A stretch of DNA of 53,332 nucleotides from Alphaproteobacteria bacterium (GTDB lineage Bacteria; Pseudomonadota; Alphaproteobacteria; UBA828). Position numbers and translations under genes: made by a program. The DNA lies in the NCBI GenBank assembly GCA_022826345.1, contig JAJDVB010000015.1:1-53332 (forward strand), given 5' to 3'. Below, in pieces: positions 34,715-43,602 of the stretch. The notes under the pieces are model-generated. The model was not told the DNA's origin, did not search any database, and saw only the letters and a program-made list of their open reading frames with translations. Every line of letters starts with the position of its first letter. Positions within the stretch are counted from its first letter, which is position 1.

Positions 34715-35770
34715 CTAAATTCGGAGGCGCTCTCGCGAGATCTGGATGAGGCGCGCCATGCCGTGCGGCTCGAGGATCAGGATCACGATGATCAGGCCGC
34801 CGAAGATGATGACCTCAATATGTTTGGCGAGGTCGACGGCAAGGTCGATGCCCAGGATCGGGTTCAGGTTGGTCAGGAAGATCGGCAAGATGGTGATGAA
34901 GGCGGCACCGATAATGGAGCCCGTGATCGACCCGAGGCCGCCCACGATAATCATGAAGAGCACGAGGAAGGAGACGTTGACGTCGAAGGCGATGGTCTCG
35001 GCGCTGCCCAGATAGAGGAAGACGAAGAGCGCGCCGGCGACGCCGCAAAGATAGGAACTCACGCCGAAGGCCAAAAGCTTGGTGCGGAGCAGAGGGATGC
35101 CGACGATCTCGGCAGCCACGTCCATGTCGCGCACCGCCATCCAGGCGCGGCCGAAGCGGCTCCGCATCAGATTCCAGGAGAAGAAGACGAAGACCGCCAA
35201 CAAGACGAGCGCCACCAGATAGCGCACCTCTGCGGCGGCCTCGGGCCCCGTGACCATGACGCCTGCGAAGGTGCGCGGCGGTGCCGTGATCGTGCCTGAC
35301 GGGTTGTCGTTGTAGAACCACGGCACCCGGTTGAAGAGCCAGATCAGGAAGAACTGCGCGGCCAGCGTCGCCACCGCCAGGTAGAAGCCCTTGATACGCA
35401 GGCTCGGCAGCCCGAACAGGATGCCGACGCCGGCGGCGAAGAAGCCGGAGATGAAGAAGATGGCGATGATGTCCAACTCGGGCCACGCGGTCGTCATCTT
35501 GAAGGCGGAGTAGGCGCCGACCGCCATGAAGCCGCCAGTGCCGAGCGAGAGTTGACCGGCGAAGCCGGTGAGCAGGTTAAGCCCGAGCGCCGCGAGCGCG
35601 AAGATCAGGAACGGGATCAGAATCGCCTGCAGCCAGTATTCGTTGGCGAGCGTCGGCACGGCGAAAAGCGCAAGCAGCGAGATCACGGTCACGAAGACGG
35701 TATTGATCGTGCGCGAACGGGTCGCGAAGAAGGTGGCGTAGAGGTCGTTGAAATAGCTGAGCACGGTCAT
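34715..35770 (-). CDS. livM: ABC transporter permease LivM (system 3)
   Basis: A 351-residue permease. The ATG at 35770 overlaps the livH stop (ATGA). Hydrophobic spans begin at TVFVTVISLLALFAVP. The family region GFAGQLSLGTGGFMAVGAYSA, and the coupling loop GRAWMAVRDMDVAAEIVGI, are present (the first split as GFAGQLSLGT and GGFMAVGAYSA). The end ILEPHGMARLIQISRERLRI is usual for LivM. It is the last gene of the third operon and converges on livM of system 2. Confidence 0.92.
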   Translation of the reverse strand: MTVLSYFNDLYATFFATRSRTINTVFVTVISLLALFAVPTLANEYWLQAILIPFLIFALAALGLNLLTGFAGQLSLGTGGFMAVGAYSAFKMTTAWPELDIIAIFFISGFFAAGVGILFGLPSLRIKGFYLAVATLAAQFFLIWLFNRVPWFYNDNPSGTITAPPRTFAGVMVTGPEAAAEVRYLVALVLLAVFVFFSWNLMRSRFGRAWMAVRDMDVAAEIVGIPLLRTKLLAFGVSSYLCGVAGALFVFLYLGSAETIAFDVNVSFLVLFMIIVGGLGSITGSIIGAAFITILPIFLTNLNPILGIDLAVDLAKHIEVIIFGGLIIVILILEPHGMARLIQISRERLRI

Positions 35771-36701
35771 ACCCGCTCGATGATCTTCTCGCCGAACAGG
35801 CCCTGGGGCCGGAACATGAGAACCAGCATCGCCAGCATGTAGGCGAACCAGTTCTCGATCGCGCCGCCGATCACCGGACCCCAATAGACCTCGGCAACTT
35901 TCTCGCCGAGGCCGATGATGAGCCCGCCGACGATGGCGCCGGGAACCGAGGTCAGCCCGCCCAGGATAAGCACGGGCAGCGCCTTCAGCGCGATCAGCGA
36001 CAGGCTGAACTGCACGCCGCTCTTCGCGCCCCACATGATGCCGGCGACGATGGCGACGACCCCCGCCACCGACCACACGATGATCCAGATGGTCCTGAGC
36101 GAGATGCCAAGAGAGAGCGCCGCCTGCGGATCGTCGGCCACCGCCCTTAGCGCGCGGCCCATGGGCGTGTGCTGGAAGAGCAGCGCCAGCGCCGTCACGA
36201 GCACCGCCGCCACCAGAGCGGCGATGAGATCGAACTCGTTGAGCAGCATGCCGCCGACATCGACAGGCGAGGACGGAATGCCGAGGTCGAGCGCCTTCAC
36301 GTTCGAGCCCCAGGCCCACTCGCCGGCACCTTCGAGCAGGAAGCTCAGCCCGATGGTCGCCATGAAGAGCGTGATCGGCGGCTGATTGATCAGCGGGCGC
36401 AGCATCCCGCGCTCGATCGCGAAGGCGAGCGCGACCATAACGATGGCCGTGACCGGCAGCGCGCCCCAGACCGGGACGCCGTGCTCCATCAACCCCACCA
36501 GGGTGAGCGCGGCGAACAGCACCATCGCGCCCTGCGCGAAGTTGAACACCTGCGAGGCCTTGAAGATGAGCACGAAGCCGAGCGCCACCAGCGAGTACAT
36601 CACGCCGGTGAGCAGGCCGGAGACCGCGACCTCGGCCAAGAAGATCGGGAAGTCGATCATGTCGAGGAAGGGCGCGACGAAGAAGTCCCAGAGAAACTCC
36701 A

Positions 36702-36705
<4 letters not shown>
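35767..36705 (-). CDS. livH: ABC transporter permease LivH (system 3)
   Basis: A 312-residue permease. The marker is FNFAQGAMV in place of FANFAHG. The coupling loop reads GRALRAVADDPQAALSLGI. Two possible starts adjoin: GTG at 36705 and ATG at 36702; the ATG overlaps the livG stop region. The last residues are RPQGLFGEKIIERV. Acts with the LivM encoded downstream. Confidence 0.92.
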
Positions 36706-37506
<801 letters not shown>

Positions 37507-37529
<23 letters not shown>

Positions 37530-38346
37530 CCGCCTCAACGTCAGCGGCGTGCGAGAGGCCGAGATAATGCTCTCTCACCGCCGGGTTGCCATGGAGCTCC
37601 GCCGCCGTGCCCTCCAGGGCTATCTGGCCGCTGTCCATGATGTAGCCGTAATCTGCCACGCCGAGGGCCACGTTGGCGTTCTGCTCGGCAAGCAGGAACG
37701 TGACCCCTTCCTCCCGGTTGAGCAGGCGGACCTCCGCGAAAATCCGAGCCACCACCTGCGGCGCCAAGCCCATGGAGGGCTCGTCGAGAAGGACCATGGT
37801 CGGCCGCGACATCAGCGCGCGGCCGATGGCGAGCATCTGCTGCTCGCCGCCCGAGATGAAGCCCGCGAGAATGCGACGCCGCTCGGCAAGGGCGGGGAAG
37901 TGCGCATAGACCCGCTCAAGGTCGGCGCTTACCGCCGCCTTGCTGTCCTTCCTGGTATAGGAGCCGGTCAACAGATTTTCGTGCACCGTGAGATGGGGGA
38001 AGCAGCGCCTCCCCTCCATCACCTGGATGATGCCGCGGCGCACGATGTCGCCCGGCGCGAGCTTGTCGATGCGCTCGCCCCGGAAGTGGATTTGGCCCCC
38101 GGTGATGTCGCCCCGCTCGACGCGCAGCAGGTTGGAGATCGCCTTGAGCGTGGTGGACTTGCCGGCGCCGTTCGGCCCCAGCAGGGCGACGATCCCCCCT
38201 TCGGGGACGGCGATGCTGACGCCCTGCAAGACCGAGATCACATGGTCATAGACGACCTCGACCGCATCGAGACGCAGCAGGGCCTCAGGGGTGGCAGCGG
38301 TTTCCTCGCCGCCACCCCCGGCCACACTCTCCGATTGTAGCGTCAC
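37507..38346 (-). CDS. livF: ABC transporter ATP-binding protein LivF (system 3), GTG start
   Basis: A 279-residue ATPase with Gly/Glu-rich ends, longer than the usual 235. Walker A is GPNGAGKST (57-65), the signature region is ISGGEQQMLAIGRAL, and Walker B is MVLLDEPSMGLAP. The GTG start overlaps the stop of the binding-protein gene. Here livF precedes livG, unlike system 1 (HMGF) and system 2 (GFHM). Confidence 0.91.
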
Positions 38347-39707
38347 ATCTCCTGCGAGCAGTCGCGCGGGGTGATGTTGTTCTCCTCCGCGTACTGAGCC
38401 GCAGCCGCCTCGATCATCGGGCGCACGACATCCTGCATCGGCTCGATCCAGTCGCTGACGATGTTCCAGTTCTCACCGTCCCACTGCTGGATGATCACGG
38501 GGCCGTTGCCCTCATGGTCCTCGCAGGTGATCTTCACCGGCGGAGTGAAGCCGGCAAGGCCGAGCTCGGTCAGCCGCTCCTCGGTCAGATCGAGGTTCTC
38601 CAGACCCCAGCGCACCTCTTCGCCGGTCAGCGGCCGGTTGCCGTACTTGGCCTGGGCGGTGCGGATCGCCTCGGTCGTGTAGACCGAGCTGAGCAGCCCG
38701 CGATTGTAGAGAACCTCGCCGAAGTTCTTCTCGGCCGCTGCCGCCGCGTCGCCACCGTAGAGGGATTGCAGGATCTCGTCGTGAAGTGCGAAACCCGCAC
38801 CCGGCGAGTGGAACGAGCCGCCGCGATAGCCGATGGCGGCATCGCCGGCCGGCACGACGTCCGACTCGCTGGAAGACCACCAGACGCCGATCAGCTTCTC
38901 CATGTCATAGGCGATGGCCGCCGCTTCCTTGAGCGCCACTTGGTTCATCACGCCCCAGCCCCACAGGAAGGTCCAGTCGGGCCTGATCTTGCGAATCTGC
39001 AGCCAAGTCGCACGCTGCTCCTGTCCCGGATGGTCGACCGGAAGCAGTTCGAGCGTGTAGCCGTACTTCTCCGCCAGCACCTGCAGCGTCGGGATCGGCT
39101 CCTTGCCGTAGGGACTGTTGTGGTAGATGAGAGCGATCGTCTTGCCCGCCAGATTCTCCATGCCGCCTTCCTCGGCGCCGACGAACTTGATGAAGGCCGA
39201 GGCCTGGCTCCAGTACGTGGTGGGGAAGGTGAAGGTCCACGGGAAGACGCGCCCGTCCGATGCCGCAGTCTGCCCGTACCCCATCGAGTGCACCGGAATC
39301 TGGTCTACCGGCGCCCTCGGGTTGAGCTGATAGGTCACGCCGGTGGACAGCGGCATGACGATCGAAGCTCCCGTCGGCCCCTGGTTCTTGAGGCGCTCGT
39401 AGCACTCGACGCCGAGCTTCGTGTCGTAGCGGTACTCGCACTCCTCGAAGGCGAGCGCGACGCCGTTGATGCCGCCGTCGCGTTCGTTGATCAGCGTGTA
39501 ATAGTCGAGGGCCCCGTTTGCCGCCGGGATGCCGTTGGGCGCGTAAGGCCCGGTCCGGTAGACGAGCAGGGGAATGAACTGCTCGTCCTGCGCCTGAGCC
39601 TCGCCGCTGGTGAAAGTCGTCGTGGCCGCCACGGAAAGTCCGCCGGCAACCACCGCCGCAGCCAGCACTCCGCTCACGCCGCGACGCAATCCGTTCCTCA
39701 ATGCCAT
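38343..39707 (-). CDS. ABC transporter solute-binding protein, HAAT family (system 3)
   Basis: A 454-residue periplasmic protein. Two ATGs lie six bases apart (39713 and 39707). GGGAGG directly abuts the first and stands six bases from the second, so the second is the likely start. The signal peptide is MALRNGLRRGVSGVLAAAVV with cleavage expected near EAQAQ (about residue 39). The mature part starts FIPLLVYRTGPYAPNG and carries EECEYRYDTKLGVECYERL, a Cys-containing block that marks a distinct subgroup from amino-acid-binding LivJ. The ligand is unknown. It is the first gene of its operon. Confidence 0.88.
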   Translation of the reverse strand: MALRNGLRRGVSGVLAAAVVAGGLSVAATTTFTSGEAQAQDEQFIPLLVYRTGPYAPNGIPAANGALDYYTLINERDGGINGVALAFEECEYRYDTKLGVECYERLKNQGPTGASIVMPLSTGVTYQLNPRAPVDQIPVHSMGYGQTAASDGRVFPWTFTFPTTYWSQASAFIKFVGAEEGGMENLAGKTIALIYHNSPYGKEPIPTLQVLAEKYGYTLELLPVDHPGQEQRATWLQIRKIRPDWTFLWGWGVMNQVALKEAAAIAYDMEKLIGVWWSSSESDVVPAGDAAIGYRGGSFHSPGAGFALHDEILQSLYGGDAAAAAEKNFGEVLYNRGLLSSVYTTEAIRTAQAKYGNRPLTGEEVRWGLENLDLTEERLTELGLAGFTPPVKITCEDHEGNGPVIIQQWDGENWNIVSDWIEPMQDVVRPMIEAAAAQYAEENNITPRDCSQEM

Positions 39708-39868
39708 TTCCATCCTCCCGCGTCAGGACCAAGCGCGCCCGGAGGACGCGCCGCTCGTTCCGCGCGCAACGTAGCACGGAGAAACGCGTGCGGCCATTTC
39801 TACGCAGAGATTTTTCCTGTCCTACGTAGTGGTACGAATGCACCACCAACGCGCTCGAAGAGGGCGGC

Positions 39869-39890
39869 GCCAATAGCAAGCCAATAGCAA
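39869..39890 (-). repeat. direct repeat of an 11-mer upstream of the third liv operon
   Basis: On the minus strand TTGCTATTGGC occurs twice in immediate succession without a mismatch. It sits between the hsp20 terminator and the binding-protein gene, about 160 bases upstream of the latter. The period of 11 places both copies on the same DNA face, so a regulator site is possible. Confidence 0.55.
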
Positions 39891-39891
39891 A

Positions 39892-39919
39892 GGGGCGCGA
39901 GCCCTTTGGCCCGCGCCCC
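39892..39919 (-). terminator. rho-independent terminator of hsp20
   Basis: GGGGCGCG, one mismatch, GGC or GCC inner pairs, a four-base loop, then CGCGCCCC and TTTGC on the minus strand. The outer eight-base stem is perfect. It lies about 45 bases after the hsp20 stop. Confidence 0.65.
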
Positions 39920-39964
39920 GCTCACTTCACCAGAATCGCAAGGCGATCCGGCGCTCTGGACCGA

Positions 39965-40417
39965 TCAGGAGGCCTTGCGGTCGATCCGCTTCTGGCCGCC
40001 GGTCTCGATGGCGATCTTGCGCGCCTTGAGCGCTTCGGGAAGCTCGCGTACCAGGTCGATGTGCAGCAGCCCCTTGTCGAGCGCCGCACCGGTCACCTGG
40101 ATGTGATCGGCGAGGTTGAAGCGCCGCTCGAACGCGCGGGTGGCGATGCCACGGTGGAGATAGCTCTCGTTCGCGCCGTTCTCCTTGGCGAGCTTGCCCG
40201 CGACGGTGAGCAAGTTCTCCTTCACCTCGATGCCGATCTCGTCATCGCCGAAGCCGGCGACGGCCAGCGTCACGCGGTAGGCGTTATCGCCCATCTTCTG
40301 GATGTTGTAGGGCGGATAGGTGGGCGCCGTATCGCTCGGCACCTGCTCGAGCAACCGGGCCATCCGGTCGAAACCGACCGTGGTGCTGAAGAGCGGGGAA
40401 AGATCGAATGCACGCAT
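39965..40417 (-). CDS. Hsp20 family small heat-shock protein
   Basis: A 150-residue alpha-crystallin protein. The start MRAFDLSPLFSTTVGFDRMARLL followed by PPYNIQ is typical of the class A (IbpA-like) small heat-shock proteins of alphaproteobacteria (first part split as MRAFDLSPLFS and TTVGFDRMARLL). The crystallin domain covers about 35-130, with YLHRGIATRAFERRFNLAD as the hallmark. The C-terminal tail has no clear I-x-I motif except IAIET. It holds unfolding proteins in the cytoplasm. The gene has a heat-shock promoter and a hairpin leader upstream and a terminator downstream. Confidence 0.93.
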   Translation of the reverse strand: MRAFDLSPLFSTTVGFDRMARLLEQVPSDTAPTYPPYNIQKMGDNAYRVTLAVAGFGDDEIGIEVKENLLTVAGKLAKENGANESYLHRGIATRAFERRFNLADHIQVTGAALDKGLLHIDLVRELPEALKARKIAIETGGQKRIDRKAS

Positions 40418-40421
40418 GGTG

Positions 40422-40472
40422 TGACTCCTTTCATAAGCAAGTCAGTCAGTGGTCCGCCGTTATGGCCGGACC
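40422..40472 (-). promoter_or_regulatory. candidate ROSE-like RNA thermometer in the hsp20 leader
   Basis: Two hairpins precede the ATG. The proximal one (40422-40444) pairs TGACT with AGTCA and continues TTGCTT against AAGG with one unpaired G, so the ribosome site AAAGGAG is buried. The UUGCU opposite AGGAG matches the ROSE pattern with its G-G mismatch. The distal hairpin (40451-40472) has GGTCC/GGACC and GCC/GGC with a bulged G and a five-base loop. The ribosome site lies seven bases from the ATG. Confidence 0.5.
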
Positions 40473-40523
40473 GGTTTCATGCCCTGCCGGGGCCCGTCCT
40501 GCGGCACCCCTCGGGCATCCGTG

Positions 40524-40553
40524 ACATGGTGGTGCGCCAACCGCATTTCAAGG
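40524..40553 (-). promoter_or_regulatory. sigma-32 (RpoH) type heat-shock promoter of hsp20
   Basis: On the minus strand CCTTGAAA (40546-40553) and CCACCATGT (40524-40532) are 13 bases apart. They match the RpoH elements CTTGAAA and CCCCATNT with one or two differences. Transcription would start near 40515 and give a leader of about 100 bases. Confidence 0.6.
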
Positions 40554-40611
40554 CCTGGAACGCGTGTCCTGCGCTGGACCTGTGCGCGGCCCTGCGCCAC
40601 GGTGGCGCGCC

Positions 40612-41550
40612 ATGACCCAGTCCCAGCCCCCGCGCGGCGTCTCCACGTCCGGCGTCCACGCCGGGGTGTTCGTCGCCATGTTCCTCATCTCGTTCAGCTA
40701 TCCGGTGGGCGAGGCCATCGCCAACGAGCTGAACACCGGCGCGCTAATGTTCATCCGCTTCGGTCTGGCGATGGCAATCTTCGCGCCGCTGGTCGCCTGG
40801 CGTCACGGCATCGCCTGGCCGGGCTGGCGTAGGCTTGCGGGCTACGCGGCGATCAGCACCTCGCTGGTCGCATTCTTCTGGTGCATGTTCTACAGCCTGC
40901 GTACCACCAGCGCGCTCAACACCGGTGCAATCTCGACCCTGATCCCCGGCCTCACGGCGATCGCCGGTGCAATCCTCGTCGGCGAGCGGCTGGGCTGGCA
41001 TCGTCTCGCGGCGCTCGGCATTGGCTTGATCGGCGCGCTCTGGGTCGTCTTCCGCGGCGATTGGGACCGCTTCATCGCGCTCGATCTCAACGAGGGCGAC
41101 CTGATCTACTTCGCAGGCTGCGTCGCGATGGGCTTCTACAGCCCGCTGGTCAAGCTCTTCCACCGGGGCGAGCCGGTGTTGGTCATGACCTTCTGGATAT
41201 CGACCATCAACGCCGTGCTGTTCCTGCTCATCGCGAACGAAGCGCTATGGACCACGGCGTGGATGGATGTGCCGCTGTTCGCTTACGGCGGGGTCGTCTT
41301 CGTCGCGATCTGCTCGACGGTGATCGCCTCGTTCCTGATGCAGTGGGGCACCATCAGGATCGGCCCGACCCGCGTCCAGTCATACAGCTACATTCTGCCG
41401 GCCCTCGTGCTCCTCATCGACTGGGCGCTGGGCAAGGGCCTGCCGAGCATGCTCACCATCCCCGGTGTCGTCATCGTGCTGGCGGCCAGCCTGGTTATCC
41501 AGCGCGGCGAAATCTTCGCCGGCCGCTCGGTCGGACCCGCGCGCTCCTAG
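40612..41550 (+). CDS. DMT family (EamA) transporter
   Basis: A 312-residue inner-membrane protein with ten hydrophobic spans in two EamA repeats. The ATG at 40612 is preferred to an upstream GTG because the first span FVAMFLISFSYPVGEAIANE is close to the family start. The first repeat ends around GALWVVFRGDW, and the second begins GDLIYFAGCVAMGFYSPLVK. Members export or import metabolites such as amino acids; no substrate can be named. It is divergent from hsp20 and its stop is followed at once by a cluster of palindromes. Confidence 0.85.
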   Translation: MTQSQPPRGVSTSGVHAGVFVAMFLISFSYPVGEAIANELNTGALMFIRFGLAMAIFAPLVAWRHGIAWPGWRRLAGYAAISTSLVAFFWCMFYSLRTTSALNTGAISTLIPGLTAIAGAILVGERLGWHRLAALGIGLIGALWVVFRGDWDRFIALDLNEGDLIYFAGCVAMGFYSPLVKLFHRGEPVLVMTFWISTINAVLFLLIANEALWTTAWMDVPLFAYGGVVFVAICSTVIASFLMQWGTIRIGPTRVQSYSYILPALVLLIDWALGKGLPSMLTIPGVVIVLAASLVIQRGEIFAGRSVGPARS

Positions 41551-41551
41551 A

Positions 41552-41576
41552 GCGCGTCCGTCAAAGACGGACGCGC
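41552..41576 (+). repeat. perfect palindrome directly after the DMT transporter gene
   Basis: GCGCGTCCGTC, loop AAA, GACGGACGCGC: a perfect 11-base stem that begins two bases after the stop codon. It may terminate or protect the transporter mRNA. Confidence 0.7.
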
Positions 41577-41580
41577 GACA

Positions 41581-41642
41581 GGCCGCGACCGCGGCCCGCC
41601 GCTCCTGCGGCGCCCTCGCGGAGGCGCCGGCCGCAGGCCGGC
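41581..41642 (+). repeat. cluster of four GC-rich inverted repeats
   Basis: In order: GGCCGC-GACC-GCGGCC (41581-41596), CGCCGC-TCCT-GCGGCG (41597-41612), GGCGCC-N8-GGCGCC (41609-41628) and GCCGGCC-GCA-GGCCGGC (41626-41642). Stems are perfect; neighbours share bases, so alternative pairings are possible. Confidence 0.65.
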
Positions 41643-41660
41643 TGCCGTGAGCGATAAAAT

Positions 41661-41697
41661 GCGAGAGTGTTTCCGTGCAAAACGGAAACGTTCTCGC
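41661..41697. repeat. long inverted repeat between convergent transporter genes
   Basis: GCGAGA, GT, GTTTCCGT, loop GCAAA, ACGGAAAC, GT, TCTCGC. The two GT steps form G-U and U-G wobbles in RNA, giving a 16-base stem on either strand. It lies 19 bases after the stop of the minus-strand MFS gene and could be a bidirectional terminator. Confidence 0.65.
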
Positions 41698-41715
41698 CCA
41701 GACCCCTCACCGGGG

Positions 41716-42975
41716 TCACGGTTCGCGGCGTTCGATCCGGAACAGGCAGGCCGTGATGACGAGGCCGATCGCGGGGCAGATCAGCATGCACCACCAGGCA
41801 GCCTCCCAGCTACCAAGGCCGCCGACGACCACAGCCATCAGCGGCGGCCCCAGCAACATGCCGATCGCCGCCCCCTGGGCCATGAAGCCGTTGGCCATCG
41901 TCACGAGAGCCGGTTTCGGCGCATGCCTCGCCGCGCCGGCGTACGCGGCCGCAGGCAGGATACCGCTGCCACCGCTGAAGATGATTGCGAGCGGGATCTT
42001 GGCGTCGTCCGGCACGAAGCCCGCGAGGATCAACACGCCTGTGACGGCCATGATGACGTTCGCCGCCCCCACCAGAGCGAAGCGCGGCATGCCTCGGTGC
42101 ATCAGCCAGCCGCCGATCATGTTGCCGGTGACGTTCATCCCCACCACCAGCGCCGAGAAGAGCGCGGCGCCGACGGGTCCTCGGCCCTGCGTCTCGGTCA
42201 GGAAGGTCGGCAGCCACGCGGCGATCGCAAACCATTGGATCGTGAAGAGCAGGAAGGCGCCGCCGAAGAGCCAGAGTGCGCCGACCGGCAGCGTCGCCCG
42301 CACGCCGGCCCAGTCGAAGCCCGCGTCTGCGTCTCGGCGCGGCTGCTCGGGCCAGCGCCGGCGCGCGGTGCCCACCACCGCGAGCACCGTCGCAATCAGC
42401 GCCGCGCCGGCCATGAGCCACCAAAGGCAGCGCCAGCCCAGCGGTTCGGCAAGGAAGGGCGCCACGATCATGGCAAGCGCCATCCCGCCCGGCATGTAGC
42501 CGCTCCAGATGCCGAGTGTGAGGTTCCGGTCCTCAGGCCGCGAGGCGTCGACAGTGATCTTGGGGGCCGAGGCCACGATGGCGGCGAAGCTGATCCCCTC
42601 GAAGACACGGACCGCGAGCAGCATGGCGGCACTGGTCGCCAGAGCACCGGCGATACCGCTCAGGACGAGAACGAGAGCACCCGTCAGCAGAAGTGCGCGA
42701 GCGCCGACGCGCGACCCGGTCATCCCCGTCAGCACGCCGAAGCCCGCACCGTAGGCGAAGAAGATGGAGGCGAGCCAGCCGGCAGTGATCCTGTCGAGCC
42801 CAAACTCGTCGGAGACCAGCCCGATGGTCGGCGGCACCTTGCCGACGGCGTAGCCGACGACGATGCTCACAAAGATTGCGATCGCGACGACGCCCCACCG
42901 GGTCCGGGTCACGTGGGTACCCGCCGCGCTGTCCTCGGCCGCGCCGCCCGCCTCAGTTTCGTCCGCGCCGGCCAT
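41716..42975 (-). CDS. MFS transporter (CynX/NimT-like)
   Basis: A 419-residue inner-membrane carrier with 12 predicted spans after a polar Glu/Ala-rich tail of about 25 residues. The loop 2-3 motif reads GMTGSRVGARALLLTG, a version of the MFS G-x-x-x-D/G-R motif. VRVFEGISFAAIVASAPK in span 4 resembles the cyanate/nitroimidazole transporter group. It lies nine bases after an NTF2-like gene on the same strand. The substrate is unknown. Confidence 0.85.
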   Translation of the reverse strand: MAGADETEAGGAAEDSAAGTHVTRTRWGVVAIAIFVSIVVGYAVGKVPPTIGLVSDEFGLDRITAGWLASIFFAYGAGFGVLTGMTGSRVGARALLLTGALVLVLSGIAGALATSAAMLLAVRVFEGISFAAIVASAPKITVDASRPEDRNLTLGIWSGYMPGGMALAMIVAPFLAEPLGWRCLWWLMAGAALIATVLAVVGTARRRWPEQPRRDADAGFDWAGVRATLPVGALWLFGGAFLLFTIQWFAIAAWLPTFLTETQGRGPVGAALFSALVVGMNVTGNMIGGWLMHRGMPRFALVGAANVIMAVTGVLILAGFVPDDAKIPLAIIFSGGSGILPAAAYAGAARHAPKPALVTMANGFMAQGAAIGMLLGPPLMAVVVGGLGSWEAAWWCMLICPAIGLVITACLFRIERREP

Positions 42976-42984
42976 GCGGCTTGG

Positions 42985-43386
42985 CTAACGCCAGGGGCCG
43001 CAGGCGGAGAGCGCCTGCGTGTCCTCGTAGGCGTCCCAGACGGCGATCTTGCCGCCCCGCACGGTGAAGACCCAGCACCACTTCGCGCGATAATGCTTGC
43101 CGCTGATTTTCGACGATCCGGCCTCCTCGCCGTTGACGGAGACAGTGTCGCCGTCGACGACCCAGGTCTTGATAACGTGCTCGTGCATGGCGAGCGCCGC
43201 CGGCATGACCTGGAAGTAGTCCTGGATCGCCGCCCGGCCCTGCCAGCGCCCCGCCCAGGGCAGGTCGTCGCCGCCCGGCATGTCGATCACCGCATCGTCG
43301 GTGAACATGGCCACGATGGCGGCGGCGTCGCCGCCTGCGAGCTGGCCGAGGAAGCCCTCCACGACGCTTCTTGCAGACATCGGCAT
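42985..43386 (-). CDS. NTF2-like / SnoaL family protein
   Basis: A 133-residue cone-fold protein. The N-terminal helix pair SARSVVEGFLGQLAGGDAAA, the segment MFTDDAVIDMPGG and the central GRAAIQDYFQ are typical of nuclear-transport-factor-2-like proteins such as limonene-epoxide hydrolases and SnoaL-type cyclases. The Asp/His needed for a specific reaction cannot be assigned. The next gene encodes an MFS carrier, so they may act on the same small molecule. Divergent from the cupin at 43603. Confidence 0.75.
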   Translation of the reverse strand: MPMSARSVVEGFLGQLAGGDAAAIVAMFTDDAVIDMPGGDDLPWAGRWQGRAAIQDYFQVMPAALAMHEHVIKTWVVDGDTVSVNGEEAGSSKISGKHYRAKWCWVFTVRGGKIAVWDAYEDTQALSACGPWR

Positions 43387-43519
43387 TGCTCCTTAGTCAC
43401 GGGCGCATGGAACCCTGCACGCGGGCGCCATTGAATGGGAGTCATACCACCTTGGTTGAGTCTTGACGAAGCGCGGTGAGGAAACGACAGGGACAGCGCT
43501 TCATTGGAATTCATTATCC

Positions 43520-43539
43520 ATACCGACAGAAAACGGTAT
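43520..43539. promoter_or_regulatory. inverted repeat, possible operator
   Basis: ATACCG, eight bases, CGGTAT in the 216-base divergent gap between the NTF2-like and cupin genes. The near-symmetrical flanks (CC before, TTGG after) add to the symmetry. No -35/-10 pair was convincing in this gap. Confidence 0.3.
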
Positions 43540-43602
43540 TGGCGGCTTTGTCGGGTCCGCCCCAAATCGAATCCTGAAGTCCCAACAGCGCGGGAGGGCT
43601 CC

